Assembly (NCBI RefSeq): GCF_030646115.1 | Contig: NZ_JAUSMX010000027.1 | Span: 62,001-126,000, forward strand | Direction of reading: 5' to 3' | Source of the DNA: Fluviicoccus sp. | GTDB taxonomy: Bacteria; Pseudomonadota; Gammaproteobacteria; Pseudomonadales; Moraxellaceae | DNA: 64,000 nucleotides | In this document: piece after piece, positions 34,315 through 43,438 of the stretch | Position numbering within the stretch: position 1 is the stretch's first letter | Layout of the letters: every line of letters starts with the position of its first letter | Notes under the pieces: model-generated | What the model was told of the DNA's origin: nothing | Database searches by the model: none | Seen by the model: only the letters and a program-made list of their open reading frames with translations | Made by a program: the position numbers and the translations under genes

Positions 34315-35224
34315 CGCTCGACAGCACCCCCCGCTCCAGCGCCTCCCACGCCCCCTGCGCCCCCAGAATTCCCATCAGATGTTCTGCCAGCAGCGCCACC
34401 TTTGGCGTGCTGCGGCTGGCACTGCGATAGATCAGCCACAATGGCAGCGCGTACTGGTGCTCGGGCATCAGCGGCACGAGCGCCCCGTCGCGCACAAATC
34501 GCTGGCAGCTGATCTGCGGCAGCCAGGCGATGCCCAGCCCATCGATGCAGGTCAGCCGCGCCATCAGCAGTTCATTGGTGATCATGCGGTAGTTCAGCGT
34601 CAGGCCATGCAGGGACTCGGGGGAATAGACCTCCATTGGCAAGGTGGTCAGCCGCACCATTTCATGCTGCGACAGGTCGGCGGGTTCCTGCGGCACCCCG
34701 GCCCGTTGCAGATAACGCGGGCTGGCGAACAGGCTGATATGCGGTGTACCCAGCGGAATCACCGGATGATGCGTTTGCGGTCGCGCTCCGTAGGCGAACA
34801 GCACGTCCATGGTTTCGTCATCGGGATCCAGTGCCCCGGTACGCAAATGTGCCTCCAGACTGATCTTGGGATATTTGGCCAGAAAGGAGGAGATGACCGT
34901 AGTCGCCCAGCTGTCATCCACCGAGAACGGCATGGCCATGCGCAGGTGGCCGGAGGGTTCGTGCTTCAGGCGTTGCAAGGCGCGCCCGGCTTCCTCGGCC
35001 TGCGCCACCAGTTGCTGGCAATGCTGGAAATAGACCTGCCCGGCTTCGGTCAGTTTCTGGGAACGGGTGGTGCGTTCCATCAAGCGGGTGTCCAGCGCCT
35101 TTTCCAGCAGCGCGATGCGGCGGCTGACCGTGGACAGCGGCAGCTCCAGCTGGCGGGCGGCGGCGGTGAAGCTGCCGGCTCGGACCACGGCGGCAAACAT
35201 GGCCATATCGTCAAGCTGCGGCAT
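34301..35224 (-). CDS. LysR-family transcriptional regulator
   Basis: A 307-residue LTTR. HTH: MAMFAAVVRAGSFTAAARQLELPLSTVSRRIALLEKALDTRLMERTTR; the effector domain follows. It belongs to the CrgA-like branch by its TTR-SQKLTEAG linker. It is convergent with the acyl-CoA dehydrogenase locus and divergent from a DUF1330 gene 155 bp away, a possible target. Confidence 0.9.
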   Translation of the reverse strand: MPQLDDMAMFAAVVRAGSFTAAARQLELPLSTVSRRIALLEKALDTRLMERTTRSQKLTEAGQVYFQHCQQLVAQAEEAGRALQRLKHEPSGHLRMAMPFSVDDSWATTVISSFLAKYPKISLEAHLRTGALDPDDETMDVLFAYGARPQTHHPVIPLGTPHISLFASPRYLQRAGVPQEPADLSQHEMVRLTTLPMEVYSPESLHGLTLNYRMITNELLMARLTCIDGLGIAWLPQISCQRFVRDGALVPLMPEHQYALPLWLIYRSASRSTPKVALLAEHLMGILGAQGAWEALERGVLSSVNAR

Positions 35225-35379
35225 GCGGGCGCTCCTTCGGGATAGTAAGGCTGTTTATCGCATGATTATCCATGAACCGGAAGTATCCGGCGGGCGGGAT
35301 GTGACGTCAGGCCGTCTAAAGACTGTCCCGCCAACCCGCCCCGATGTTAAATTGACTCCCTCACTCCCGGAGCACCCCC

Positions 35380-35856
35380 ATGAGCAGCATCAACCCCAGC
35401 GACGAAGCCATCCGGCAATTCAGTGACGAAGCGGTGGATTCCAAACCGATCATTATGGTCAACTTGCTGAAATTCAGGGAAGTGGCGGATTACGGCGACG
35501 GCCGGAATTCGGGCGTCAGCGGCCATCAGGCCTATGCCCGTTACAGCAAGGCGGCCATCCCGCTGGTGTGGGAAGTGGGAGGGCAAGTGCTGTGGTTTGG
35601 CAAGGTGCGCTCCACATTCATTGCCCCGGACGGTGAATCCTGGGACGAAGCGGCGCTGGTTTTGTACCCCAACCGCGCCGCGTTCCTGCGCATGGTGACT
35701 TCACCCGTTTATCAGCAGGCCATGCCGCACCGCACGGCCGCCCTGGCGGATTCGCGCCTGATTGAAACGCAGGCGAAAAGGTTGCCGAAAGCGGTGCTGG
35801 CGCTGGCGCGGGGCGTGGTGAGGCTCAAGGGGCTGGTGTTGCCGCGCATCCGCTGA
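35380..35856 (+). CDS. DUF1330 domain-containing protein
   Basis: A 158-residue protein with the dimeric ferredoxin-like DUF1330 fold: SKPIIMVNLLKFREVADY, WEVGGQVLWFGKVRSTFIAPDGESWDEAALVLYPNRAAFLRMVTSPVYQQAMPHRTAALADSRLIET. Function unknown; related folds include stress-responsive monooxygenases. ATG 35380 has a GGAGCACCCCC leader. It is divergent from the LysR gene. Confidence 0.85.
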   Translation: MSSINPSDEAIRQFSDEAVDSKPIIMVNLLKFREVADYGDGRNSGVSGHQAYARYSKAAIPLVWEVGGQVLWFGKVRSTFIAPDGESWDEAALVLYPNRAAFLRMVTSPVYQQAMPHRTAALADSRLIETQAKRLPKAVLALARGVVRLKGLVLPRIR

Positions 35857-35887
35857 GTCAGCAGACGGGTCAGGAATTCAGGCGGGG

Positions 35888-36415
35888 TCAGTCGCCCCGT
35901 TTGTAGCCGGTAATCATGCTGCGCACCAGGTTTTCGTGGTGACGCCGGCTCTCGTACAAGGCCGCCAGCACATGCAGGCTCACCGCACCCATCAGGATCT
36001 GGCTAAACAATTCATGCAGTTCTTCCAGCCACTCTTCCCCGAAATAACGGTCGGTGTCCATCAGGTAACCGCTCACGCCCAGCGCCAGGATCAGCGCCCA
36101 CAGCGCCAGCATCATCACCGCTCCGGCCGGGTTGTGGCCCAGCATGCGCGGCTCCTTGCGCTGCAGCATCAACCGCAGATAAGGAAACAACCGTGACGGC
36201 GTGGGAAACCAGTCATCAAAGCGGGCATGACCCCGCCCCGCCAGTCCCCATACCGTTCTCGCCAGCACCAGACCGCAGGCGGCATAACCCGCCCAGCGGT
36301 GCCAATGCGTGCTGGACTCCAGCAAAAACCAGTTGCTGAACACCATCAACGCCACCAGCCAGTGTGTGCCGCGAACAATGCGGTCCCAGACATAGAGGCG
36401 GCGTTGGGTATCCAT
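35888..36415 (-). CDS. Cytochrome b561-type di-heme membrane protein
   Basis: A 175-residue four-helix cytochrome b. Likely heme histidines lie in RGTHWLVALMVFSN, HRWAGYAACGLVLAR, and the C-terminal SLHVLAALYESRRHHENLV. It would move electrons in the inner membrane between quinone and a periplasmic partner. ATG 36415 has GGGAG with good spacing; an ATG two codons earlier is too close to it. The small PepSY gene upstream on the same strand, 44 nt away, is a probable partner. Confidence 0.87.
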   Translation of the reverse strand: MDTQRRLYVWDRIVRGTHWLVALMVFSNWFLLESSTHWHRWAGYAACGLVLARTVWGLAGRGHARFDDWFPTPSRLFPYLRLMLQRKEPRMLGHNPAGAVMMLALWALILALGVSGYLMDTDRYFGEEWLEELHELFSQILMGAVSLHVLAALYESRRHHENLVRSMITGYKRGD

Positions 36416-36459
36416 GGTCATGCTCCCGGATATGGCGTCAGTCGGCGGTTAAGGCCGGG

Positions 36460-36726
36460 TTAATCCGCCTTCTTCACCACAGCCATGGTCTTGGCATCGA
36501 AATAGATTTCCACGCGCTTGCCGGCCTTGTCCTTGCCATACAACTCGTAGCATTCACCGGAAACCTTGAATTTCTTGATGGTGTAGCCCTCCTTCACCAG
36601 CTTGGCGCGGGCATCGGCTTCCTTCATCCATTCGGTCTTGGGATACGCCGGACAGGTGGCGGCGGCATGGGTAAAACCGGAAACCAGCAACAGGGCGGCA
36701 AGACCGGCAGTACGGAGCATTGTCAT
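36460..36726 (-). CDS. PepSY-domain exported protein
   Basis: An 88-residue protein with a Sec signal (LRTAGLAALLLVSGFTHA) and one PepSY domain (MKEADARAKLVKEGYTIKKFKVSGECYELYGKDKAGKRVEIYFDAKTMAVVKK). It is periplasmic and of unknown role, but PepSY proteins are often encoded next to cytochrome b561, as here. Start 36726 has GAGG nine bases upstream. Confidence 0.87.
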   Translation of the reverse strand: MTMLRTAGLAALLLVSGFTHAAATCPAYPKTEWMKEADARAKLVKEGYTIKKFKVSGECYELYGKDKAGKRVEIYFDAKTMAVVKKAD

Positions 36727-36810
36727 GATCTGTTTCCTCAAAAGAGTGTTTCGTCAGGGGATCATTGCATTGAAGCACATCAGGCTTAAGGGAAACTGAA
36801 GGACTGGCAG

Positions 36811-37578
36811 TCACTCACCGGATGTTTGCGCCTCCTGAATGCTGTAACGGGTAATCACCCGGGGCGAAACCGCTTCAAGCAGTAAAAATACATCGTAATT
36901 CGGCAGGTAAGCCATTTTCAGCCGCTCTGACAATACCCCCTGATCATAGCTTTCACAGCGGAATTCCCGATACCCGCCCTGCAAGGCGGCATGAATCTGC
37001 CGGGCCTCACCCACCTGTCCGCTGAACGTGCACTGCTCCTTGAAGCGGGAAAACCCGGAGGTCTGACCGCGCGGCCCATAGCTCATCGCCAGGGTGAAAT
37101 CATTGGTCCGGGCATAATCCACAGCCGGAATTTCGCTGGCGCTGACCACCGTGTCCATCTCCATCGCGGCGGATGTGAGGGAAATCTCCTGGGTATCCAC
37201 CCCCAGCATACCCATGTAATCCAGCGCAAAGACGGTTCTGTTCGCCACACCGTCCATATGCACATCTTCCCGGGTCCGGTACAGTCCGTTGCTATCGCGC
37301 TGGAATGTCTTTATCCGGATGCTTTTTTTCAGGGGTTTGCCCTCGGGTGTGGCATGTTCCACGGCCATCGTCAGTCGGGAAATCACCGCCCTAGATTGCC
37401 AGCTCCGCTCCGGAAATGAATCCCGCGCCCGTTGCGGCAGCGCCTGATAGGAAAACCGGTCAAGGTAGGATTCTCCCCGCCCGATGATGTCCTTGTAAGC
37501 GGTCGCCTTGTTGGTGGAGGCGCACCCGGCCAGCAGGCCCGGAAGCAGGGTCAACACGAAAAATATTTTTTTCACCAT
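36811..37578 (-). CDS. Putative lipoprotein (255 aa)
   Basis: A lipobox LLAGC at residues 14-18 (FFVLTLLPGLLAGCASTNK) marks this as a lipoprotein; Ala/Ser at +2 suggests the outer membrane. The mature part is beta-rich and shows no recognised family (SIRIKTFQRDSNGLYRTREDVHMDG, FSRFKEQCTFSGQVGEARQIHAALQGGYREFRCESYDQGVLS). Two cysteines in the C-terminal half could form a disulfide. It appears monocistronic. Confidence 0.75.
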   Translation of the reverse strand: MVKKIFFVLTLLPGLLAGCASTNKATAYKDIIGRGESYLDRFSYQALPQRARDSFPERSWQSRAVISRLTMAVEHATPEGKPLKKSIRIKTFQRDSNGLYRTREDVHMDGVANRTVFALDYMGMLGVDTQEISLTSAAMEMDTVVSASEIPAVDYARTNDFTLAMSYGPRGQTSGFSRFKEQCTFSGQVGEARQIHAALQGGYREFRCESYDQGVLSERLKMAYLPNYDVFLLLEAVSPRVITRYSIQEAQTSGE

Positions 37579-37675
37579 ATGCTCCCGTAGGATGTGGAAT
37601 AAATGACGGGGGTCCGCCTGCTCCGATAGTCACTTGCCGCCATGGTTCCGGTCAAGCGTCAGATCGGTTCCGGCA

Positions 37676-38914
37676 TTATTCGCCGAACAATGATAACGTC
37701 ACGCCTTTCAGCTCCCCCGCTTCCGGTGTTGACACCGGCCCTCCCCCGGCGGCGTCCGCCCTGACCAGCGACCCTACCCGCACCCCCAGCAAGCGCAGCC
37801 GGCGTTCCAGCGGCACGCGCTTCAGGCACTCCCCCGCCAGCCGCCGGATGGTCTTGGCATCGGCGGTATGGATCTCCTCGGTATGGTCACGCGTCACGGC
37901 CCGGAAATTGTCATAGCGGATCTTGATGCCAATGGTTCGCCCCACATAACCCTTGCGCTGCAAATCCGCAGCCACCTGTTCACACAGCCGGGTAAAAATG
38001 GCACCCAGTTCCGCCTTGTCCTGCACCGCATGCAGATCGCGGCCGAAAGTGGTTTCCCGGCTCATCGACACCGGCTCGCTTTCCGTCACCAGCGGCCGGT
38101 GGTCACGGCCGTGGGCGGAGGCGTGCAGCCACGCCCCATAACTCTTGCCGAACTGCCGGATCAGCCAGGCCTCGTCGCAGGCCGCCAATTCGGCAATGGT
38201 GTGGATACCCAGTGCCTGCAAGCGTTCATCGGTCTTGGGGCCGATGCCGTTGATCTTGCGGCAGGGCAAGGGCCAGATCAGGGTCGCCAGGTCCGTTTCA
38301 TGAACAATGGAAATGCCATTAGGCTTATGGAATTCGCTGGCCATTTTCGCCAACAGCTTGTTGGGAGCCGCGCCCACCGAACAGGTCAGGCCGGTGGCGG
38401 CAAAGATGGCGGCCTGTATCGCCTCCGCCATCGCCCGTCCGCCGTCCGCCTGTACGCCGGGCAGGTCGGTGAGTTCGATATAGACTTCGTCAATGCCGCG
38501 ATCTTCCATCACCGGCGCCATCTTCCGGATTTCCGCCTTGAACAGGCGAGAGTACCGACGATATTCGTCAAAATCGACCGGAAGCACGATGGCGTCAGGG
38601 CACAGCATTGCCGCCTTCATCATCCCCATGGCCGAACCGACCCCAAACTGGCGTGCGGCATAAGTGGCGGTGGTAATGACGCCGCGCCCTGCGTAATCCC
38701 TCAGCCGGGGAAATTCCTCCAGCCCCAGCGCATCGTGGCCGCGATCACGGGCGGCCTGCAGCAGGATATGGTCAGGGTTTCGCCGTGAGCCGCCAATCAC
38801 CACCGCCTGGCCTTTCAGCTGCGGGTAGCGCAGCAATTCCACCGACGCAAAAAAAGCGTCCATGTCGAGATGGGCAATGCGGCGGATGGGCGGAGTGGAC
38901 TCCGACGGGGACAT
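37676..38914 (-). CDS. dinB: DNA polymerase IV
   Basis: A 412-residue Y-family polymerase for translesion synthesis. The catalytic acidic residues appear in HLDMDAFFASVE and RGIDEVYIELTD, and the little-finger domain follows (RKGYVGRTIGIKIRYDNFRAVTRDHT). The C-terminus is longer than in E. coli DinB (351 aa), ending VTLSLFGE, which resembles the beta-clamp-binding motif (QxxLxLF). No LexA box of E. coli type was seen upstream. Confidence 0.92.
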   Translation of the reverse strand: MSPSESTPPIRRIAHLDMDAFFASVELLRYPQLKGQAVVIGGSRRNPDHILLQAARDRGHDALGLEEFPRLRDYAGRGVITTATYAARQFGVGSAMGMMKAAMLCPDAIVLPVDFDEYRRYSRLFKAEIRKMAPVMEDRGIDEVYIELTDLPGVQADGGRAMAEAIQAAIFAATGLTCSVGAAPNKLLAKMASEFHKPNGISIVHETDLATLIWPLPCRKINGIGPKTDERLQALGIHTIAELAACDEAWLIRQFGKSYGAWLHASAHGRDHRPLVTESEPVSMSRETTFGRDLHAVQDKAELGAIFTRLCEQVAADLQRKGYVGRTIGIKIRYDNFRAVTRDHTEEIHTADAKTIRRLAGECLKRVPLERRLRLLGVRVGSLVRADAAGGGPVSTPEAGELKGVTLSLFGE

Positions 38915-39108
38915 AAGGCGTCACGGAATAAATTGGACGGGCCGTTAGCGTAAAAAATAAACCCTGACAGTTCAACCCGGCTGGGGTGATATAACGTCAC
39001 AATTTGTCGTGGCATACTACCATATTCTAAAAAACATTTAAAAACAATAGTTTAATTCAATAATCAGACCTTCCATCATGAATGTTCCACGTGGAACATC
39101 TACCGCTT
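38915..39108. other. AT-richer intergenic region holding a parS site
   Basis: About 190 bases between divergently arranged stop and start regions of dinB and the HD gene. It contains the parS site at 39083-39098; 39010-39065 is A/T-rich. Confidence 0.6.
39083..39098. other. parS centromere site 1
   Basis: TGTTCCACGTGGAACA, a perfect 16-bp palindrome identical to the Pseudomonas-type ParB-binding site. It is in the intergenic region 13.6 kb left of oriC. Confidence 0.85.
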
Positions 39109-39774
39109 CTAGCTGAAACTCTTCATAAAATTTGCCAGCCAACCTTTACCGTTCCCCTTGTTCAGTACTTTCAATTCCCGTTGCAGGTTGCGGCGCGCTG
39201 ACAGTTCATAACGATCATAAAATTCCGGCAACAAATAAATACGGGGTTTGCCCAAAAAGGATTGCAGCACCTTGCTACGACCTTCCTTGAACACCGGCTC
39301 CGGCACCCAGGAAAATTCTTGGCGGACGCCCTGCTGGTACTGGCTGTAGCGTTCTGCGTCAGCCCCCAGCACCAGTACATCCACATCCCGCATCACAGCC
39401 TCATCCCCGGTCGCCAAGGTGTTGGCATGCGCACTGGACAAAATCAGGTGACGCACACGCCCCACCACCGGGCCGGTCAACCCGGCCTCAAACATGGCGC
39501 GCTCGGCCAGATCGGCGCTGTCCGCTTCGTTGGTGTTGGAATGGGTATTATAGACGGCGTCGTGAAACCACAATGCCAGCGCCACCTCGCCCGGATGACG
39601 GCATTGGCTGCGCACCGGGTGAAACGCCGCCAGGCACTCCTCCAGATGACGGCGGTTATGATAATGCCGGTGCGGTTCGTCCCAGGCATCCAGCACCTGC
39701 GCCAGCCAGCCTTTGGGCGCGGCTCCCCCCACGTCATTCCAGGTGTTCTGCCAGATTTGGGCCAGATGATTCAT
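39109..39774 (-). CDS. HD-domain predicted metal-dependent phosphohydrolase
   Basis: A 221-residue protein with HD-type metal motifs HYHNRRHLEECLAAF and LALWFHDAVYNTHSNTNEADSAD, then LILSSAHANTLATGDEAVMRDVDVLVLGAD. It belongs to the uncharacterised COG4339-like HD family of predicted hydrolases. ATG 39774 has GGGAGATGCC upstream. The parS site 1 lies just past its 3' end. Confidence 0.85.
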   Translation of the reverse strand: MNHLAQIWQNTWNDVGGAAPKGWLAQVLDAWDEPHRHYHNRRHLEECLAAFHPVRSQCRHPGEVALALWFHDAVYNTHSNTNEADSADLAERAMFEAGLTGPVVGRVRHLILSSAHANTLATGDEAVMRDVDVLVLGADAERYSQYQQGVRQEFSWVPEPVFKEGRSKVLQSFLGKPRIYLLPEFYDRYELSARRNLQRELKVLNKGNGKGWLANFMKSFS

Positions 39775-39824
39775 GGTGGCATCTCCCAAAAATGCTATTA
39801 ATACAACAATATACTGCGTCTGTC

Positions 39825-41582
39825 TCAATGCGTGTCGGCGACATGGCCCAGCCAGCGGCGCAGCGTCCGGTATAGTTCGTCGCGTCGGAACGGCTTGGAC
39901 AAATAGCCGTCCATCCCCGCCGCCAGACAGTTTTCACGATCGCCAGACATGGCATTGGCTGTCACCGCCACCACCGGCGTCCGGCGGCCAGGGGCGCCCG
40001 GTTCAATATTCCGGGCCTGCTCCCATTCCCGGATGCGGCGCACTGCCTCAAAGCCGTCCATTTCAGGCATCTGGCAATCCATCAGCACCAAGTCAAAATC
40101 CCGCAGGCAAAACTGCTCAAAAGCCTCACGGCCGTTGACAGTTCGCGTCACCGACATACCCATGCGCAACAGCATGGCCGTCGCCAGTTCGGCATTGACC
40201 TGATTGTCTTCCGCCAACAAGACATGGCCGTCCAGATTCATGTCCGGCAACTTACGCATCGAAATCATCGGCTCCACCGATAACGGTTTCAGCGCCGGCG
40301 GCAGCGCCAGCCGGAAACTGAATACCGAACCGCTTCCGGCGTGATGCTCCGCCCGAATATTGCCACCCATCAAATCCAGCAGTTGCCGGCAAATAGCCAG
40401 CCCCAGCCCTGTGCCGCCAAATCGCCGCGCCATGGTACCGTCCGCTTGGGTAAACGGCTTGAACAGGCGGGCATGCGTATCCTCATCAAAACCAATGCCG
40501 GTATCCCGGACTTCAAACTGCAGAGTTGAGCACCCGAGTGTATCTGAGCAGTCTTCCGGCGAGGCCGGTTTCACCTGCACCCGCACTTCCCCCTGCTCGG
40601 TGAATTTGATGGCGTTGCTGACCAGATTGCCCAACACCTGCTTCAATCGGTGGGCGTCACCATGCAGGCACAAGGGTGTATCATCCGTCACACCCGTCTC
40701 CAGACGCAGACCCTTCACCGAAGCGCGCGGGCCATACAGATCGGCCACCTCGGTCAACACCGACTGCAGGCTGAAGTCTTCCGACGACAGTTCCAGCTTG
40801 CCCGCTTCCATCTTCGAAAAATCGAGGATGTCGTTGATGATGCGCAACAATGATTCCCCCGAGGTATACACCGTCTTCGCCATGCGGTGCTGCACCGGAT
40901 CCAGCACCGTATCCATCAACAGCTCGGTCATGCCCAGCACACCGTTCATCGGGGTGCGGATTTCGTGACTCACCGTCGCCAGGAATTCGGACTTGGCCAG
41001 ACTGGCGGATTCGGCCACCTGCCGCGCCCGTTCCAGCTCCCGGTTGGCCTGCTGCAAGGCGCGGGTGCGGTCGTCCACCCGTTCCTCCAGGCTGTGCGCC
41101 AGTTTTTCCAGATCCCGCTGGGTGTTGTTCTTGATGGTCAGCGCGGCAATGTAGAAGTGCATGGCGTCCGAACGGGGAAACAGCGACAGGTGCAATCCGG
41201 AGCGGACCAGTTCCTGAATATCCCCAAATTGCGGATAGCCCAGAAACAGGTAATCCCCCGCAGGCAGGCGGTAAAAGCTGCCGCCCAGACGGATGGCGCC
41301 GGCATTGGCAGCCTGCAGCACCACCGCCTGCTCCAGTGTTTGTTCCAGGGTCTCGGCCGTTAAGGGCAAGGGGGGGCTCACCATCCCGAAGCCGGTCGTG
41401 ACGCCCTCCCCCACCGCCAATGACGGCAGCAGCGCCTGAATGGCCACGCCCAGCCCGCGCACACACATGAAGGCGTCCACCCGCAGGTAAAACGGATGGG
41501 TGCGCGCAAACAACGCCTCGTCCAGCGCCAGACTGTCCGGCCGCTCCGGGCTAGGCTTTGCGTTCGATGCGGAATTCGTCAT
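39825..41582 (-). CDS. H-NOX-associated hybrid histidine kinase
   Basis: A 585-residue cytoplasmic sensor kinase. The N-terminal 150 residues ([33 protein letters not shown] ... [28 protein letters not shown]) match the heme-NO-binding-associated (HNOBA) domain. It is followed by a coiled coil ([27 protein letters not shown]), HisKA with H206 in [11 protein letters not shown], HATPase ([13 protein letters not shown]) and a receiver with D502 ([11 protein letters not shown]). Its start at 41582 overlaps the H-NOX gene by 32 bp, so they form a NO-sensing signalling pair. No transmembrane helix is seen. The output target is unknown; it could pass phosphate to an HPt protein. Confidence 0.9.
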   Translation of the reverse strand: MTNSASNAKPSPERPDSLALDEALFARTHPFYLRVDAFMCVRGLGVAIQALLPSLAVGEGVTTGFGMVSPPLPLTAETLEQTLEQAVVLQAANAGAIRLGGSFYRLPAGDYLFLGYPQFGDIQELVRSGLHLSLFPRSDAMHFYIAALTIKNNTQRDLEKLAHSLEERVDDRTRALQQANRELERARQVAESASLAKSEFLATVSHEIRTPMNGVLGMTELLMDTVLDPVQHRMAKTVYTSGESLLRIINDILDFSKMEAGKLELSSEDFSLQSVLTEVADLYGPRASVKGLRLETGVTDDTPLCLHGDAHRLKQVLGNLVSNAIKFTEQGEVRVQVKPASPEDCSDTLGCSTLQFEVRDTGIGFDEDTHARLFKPFTQADGTMARRFGGTGLGLAICRQLLDLMGGNIRAEHHAGSGSVFSFRLALPPALKPLSVEPMISMRKLPDMNLDGHVLLAEDNQVNAELATAMLLRMGMSVTRTVNGREAFEQFCLRDFDLVLMDCQMPEMDGFEAVRRIREWEQARNIEPGAPGRRTPVVAVTANAMSGDRENCLAAGMDGYLSKPFRRDELYRTLRRWLGHVADTH

Positions 41583-42099
41583 AGTCTCGCTCGTCCACCC
41601 GCAGCCGGGTCTGACTGACCGTCGCCGGTTCCGCAAAAAAATCGCACAAACCTTCCAGCAAGCCTGTCACCAGCGGCGCCAGCCCGGCCCGCGTCGAAAA
41701 ATACCGCACCCGGATCACCTGTTCGTTTTCGCGATTCACCATAAACGACGGCGGCTTCAGCCCCGGCATCTGGTTGCCCAGTGCGGCATGCATGCTGTTG
41801 AGGTTGGATAAGAAGGTAAAGATGTCCGGGCCGTTGAGGGTGAAGAGGTCCTTGTATTCCCCCGCAGAATTTTCACTGACCCAGCGATGCCCCACCACAC
41901 GCAGCAAGTCCCCGGCAGAATCACCGGTCAACTCGCAGGCGGCCCCGACCATGGCGTAGGACCATTCGTCGGGGTAGGGTTTCATACTGACAAAATAGGT
42001 GGCGTCAAAGGGCAGGCGCGCGGCAATGCTCTGCCACACATCCTCGCCATATTGCGCGCGCAGAGTGCCTGACAACAGGTTATTGACCAATCCGTACAT
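41551..42099 (-). CDS. H-NOX heme nitric-oxide sensor
   Basis: A 182-residue heme-NO/oxygen-binding protein. The proximal heme ligand is H104 ([20 protein letters not shown]), and the propionate-binding YxSxR motif is intact at 133-137 (YFSTR). The distal pocket shows no obvious Tyr for O2 binding, which fits a NO-selective sensor, but this is inference. It overlaps and precedes the HNOBA-domain hybrid kinase, the classical H-NOX/HaHK pair that controls biofilm or motility in other bacteria. Confidence 0.92.
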   Translation of the reverse strand: MYGLVNNLLSGTLRAQYGEDVWQSIAARLPFDATYFVSMKPYPDEWSYAMVGAACELTGDSAGDLLRVVGHRWVSENSAGEYKDLFTLNGPDIFTFLSNLNSMHAALGNQMPGLKPPSFMVNRENEQVIRVRYFSTRAGLAPLVTGLLEGLCDFFAEPATVSQTRLRVDERDYDEFRIERKA

Positions 42100-42406
42100 G
42101 GCGTCGGCCTTCGAATTTTATTTTTTTGACACGATTCACTGTAGGCCCGGACCCGGCTCAAGTCAAACAGGAATGCCTCTCAGCCAACGGTATAGTTGCT
42201 GATCGGAAAAAAGCGGCTGCAAAGCCACAGTTCCTTGCCGGACGACGGAAAAGGCCAGCAATTTTAAAGCCACTGCGCAGGACATGCTTCCATAAAAATG
42301 AACAATCATTCATTTTTATCGTGATTATTGATCTTTGTCACGATTATTTATTGTCATTTCAGGCCAAAAATGCTAGTTTTTCGGCAAATTGTTGCACGGT
42401 CGTCCC
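42100..42406. promoter_or_regulatory. Divergent promoter region with inverted and direct repeats
   Basis: About 300 bases between the H-NOX gene and an AraC regulator. AAAAATGAA (42294-42302) and TTCATTTTT (42309-42317) form a perfect 9-bp inverted repeat with a 6-base spacer. Right after it TCGTGATTATT and TCACGATTATT recur as direct repeats (about 42319-42349). These are good candidates for AraC-type or NO-pathway operator sites. Confidence 0.5.
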
Positions 42407-43438
42407 ATGAAAGCAGATTTTGATCCTTCCCGCCCCGCCGTTCCCATTGCCTACCCGCGCCTGCTGGTGGAAATCCTAGTGGAACAGGGCGTCGTCCGCG
42501 AAGATTTGCTGGAAGGCACCAGTATTCAGGCGCGGGCCTTTGAGAATCCGGACAACCGGCTGACCCCGGCGCAATTCCTGCATCTGGTGCTGAATGCCTT
42601 CTATCTAGGCAAGAATCCGGCGCTGGGTTACGAACTGGGCCTGCGCACGCCGGTGACCTCGCACGGTTTTCTGGGATATGGCGTCATGAGCTGCCAGACC
42701 CTGCGAGACGCCATTGAACTGGCCGCCAAGTATGTGCGGCTGCGGACCATCCTGATGACGTTCCGGCTTTATGAGGAAGGGGAAGAAGCTGTGGTTGAGG
42801 CCGCCGCCAATCACCCTGTGGGGCCGTTACGCCAGTTTGTCTTTGAAAGCCTGTTGCTGAGCCTGGCACGCGCTGGCAGCTTCATTACCGGCAACAGCCT
42901 GCAGGACGGGGAAATCCATTTCGACTACCCGGAACCTGACTATTACGCCCCGCTCCGCCACCGCCTGCCGCCCATGCAGTTCAACCGTTCCGCCAACCAG
43001 TTGCGCTTCCCGCGCCGGTTCCTGGACGAGCCACTGGTAATGGCCGACCCGGTCGCGGCGCGGCTGGCTGTCGAGCAATGTGAACGGGAAATGGCGCTGC
43101 TCAACGAAGGCTCCGTGGATGTCCCGGCGCGTTTACGCGCCCTGTTCGGCTCCGCCAACGGTGCATATCCCAGTCTGGAAACCGCCGCCGAAAAATTGTT
43201 CATGTCATCACGGACGCTGAAACGGCGCTTGCAGCAGCACGGCTTGAGTTTTCAGGCAATTCTGGATGAGTCGCGCAAACGTGACGCCATGCGGCTACTG
43301 GAGCATTCCGGATTGACCGTGGAACAGGTGGCGCAACGTCTGGGTTACAGCGACCCGGCCAATTTCACACGCGCTTTCCGCAAATGGAGCGGCAGCACCC
43401 CCCGGCAATACCGGGAACTTTCGCGCAAGCCCGGCTAG
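42407..43438 (+). CDS. AraC-family transcriptional regulator
   Basis: A 343-residue protein with the arabinose-binding-like N-domain (VAYPRLLVEILVEQGV-like PIAYPRLLVEILVEQGVVREDLLEGT, GYGVMSCQTLRDAIELAAKYVRLR) and C-terminal AraC HTH (PSLETAAEKLFMSSRTLKRRLQQHGLSFQAILDESRKRDAMRLLEHSGLTVEQVAQRLGYSDPANFTRAFRKWSG). ATG 42407 is used; a TTG six codons earlier is possible. It is divergent from the H-NOX pair; its stop overlaps the end of the PilZ-like gene by 4 bp on the opposite strand. Confidence 0.88.
   Translation: MKADFDPSRPAVPIAYPRLLVEILVEQGVVREDLLEGTSIQARAFENPDNRLTPAQFLHLVLNAFYLGKNPALGYELGLRTPVTSHGFLGYGVMSCQTLRDAIELAAKYVRLRTILMTFRLYEEGEEAVVEAAANHPVGPLRQFVFESLLLSLARAGSFITGNSLQDGEIHFDYPEPDYYAPLRHRLPPMQFNRSANQLRFPRRFLDEPLVMADPVAARLAVEQCEREMALLNEGSVDVPARLRALFGSANGAYPSLETAAEKLFMSSRTLKRRLQQHGLSFQAILDESRKRDAMRLLEHSGLTVEQVAQRLGYSDPANFTRAFRKWSGSTPRQYRELSRKPG

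Noticed and set aside
38900-39000. Possible LexA box upstream of dinB
   Set aside because: No CTG-N10-CAG arrangement of SOS type was found in the promoter region.
39790-39815. ACAACAATATAC sequence upstream of the HD gene resembling the Zur-like box
   Set aside because: Lacks the second half-site and has no zinc-related gene beside it.
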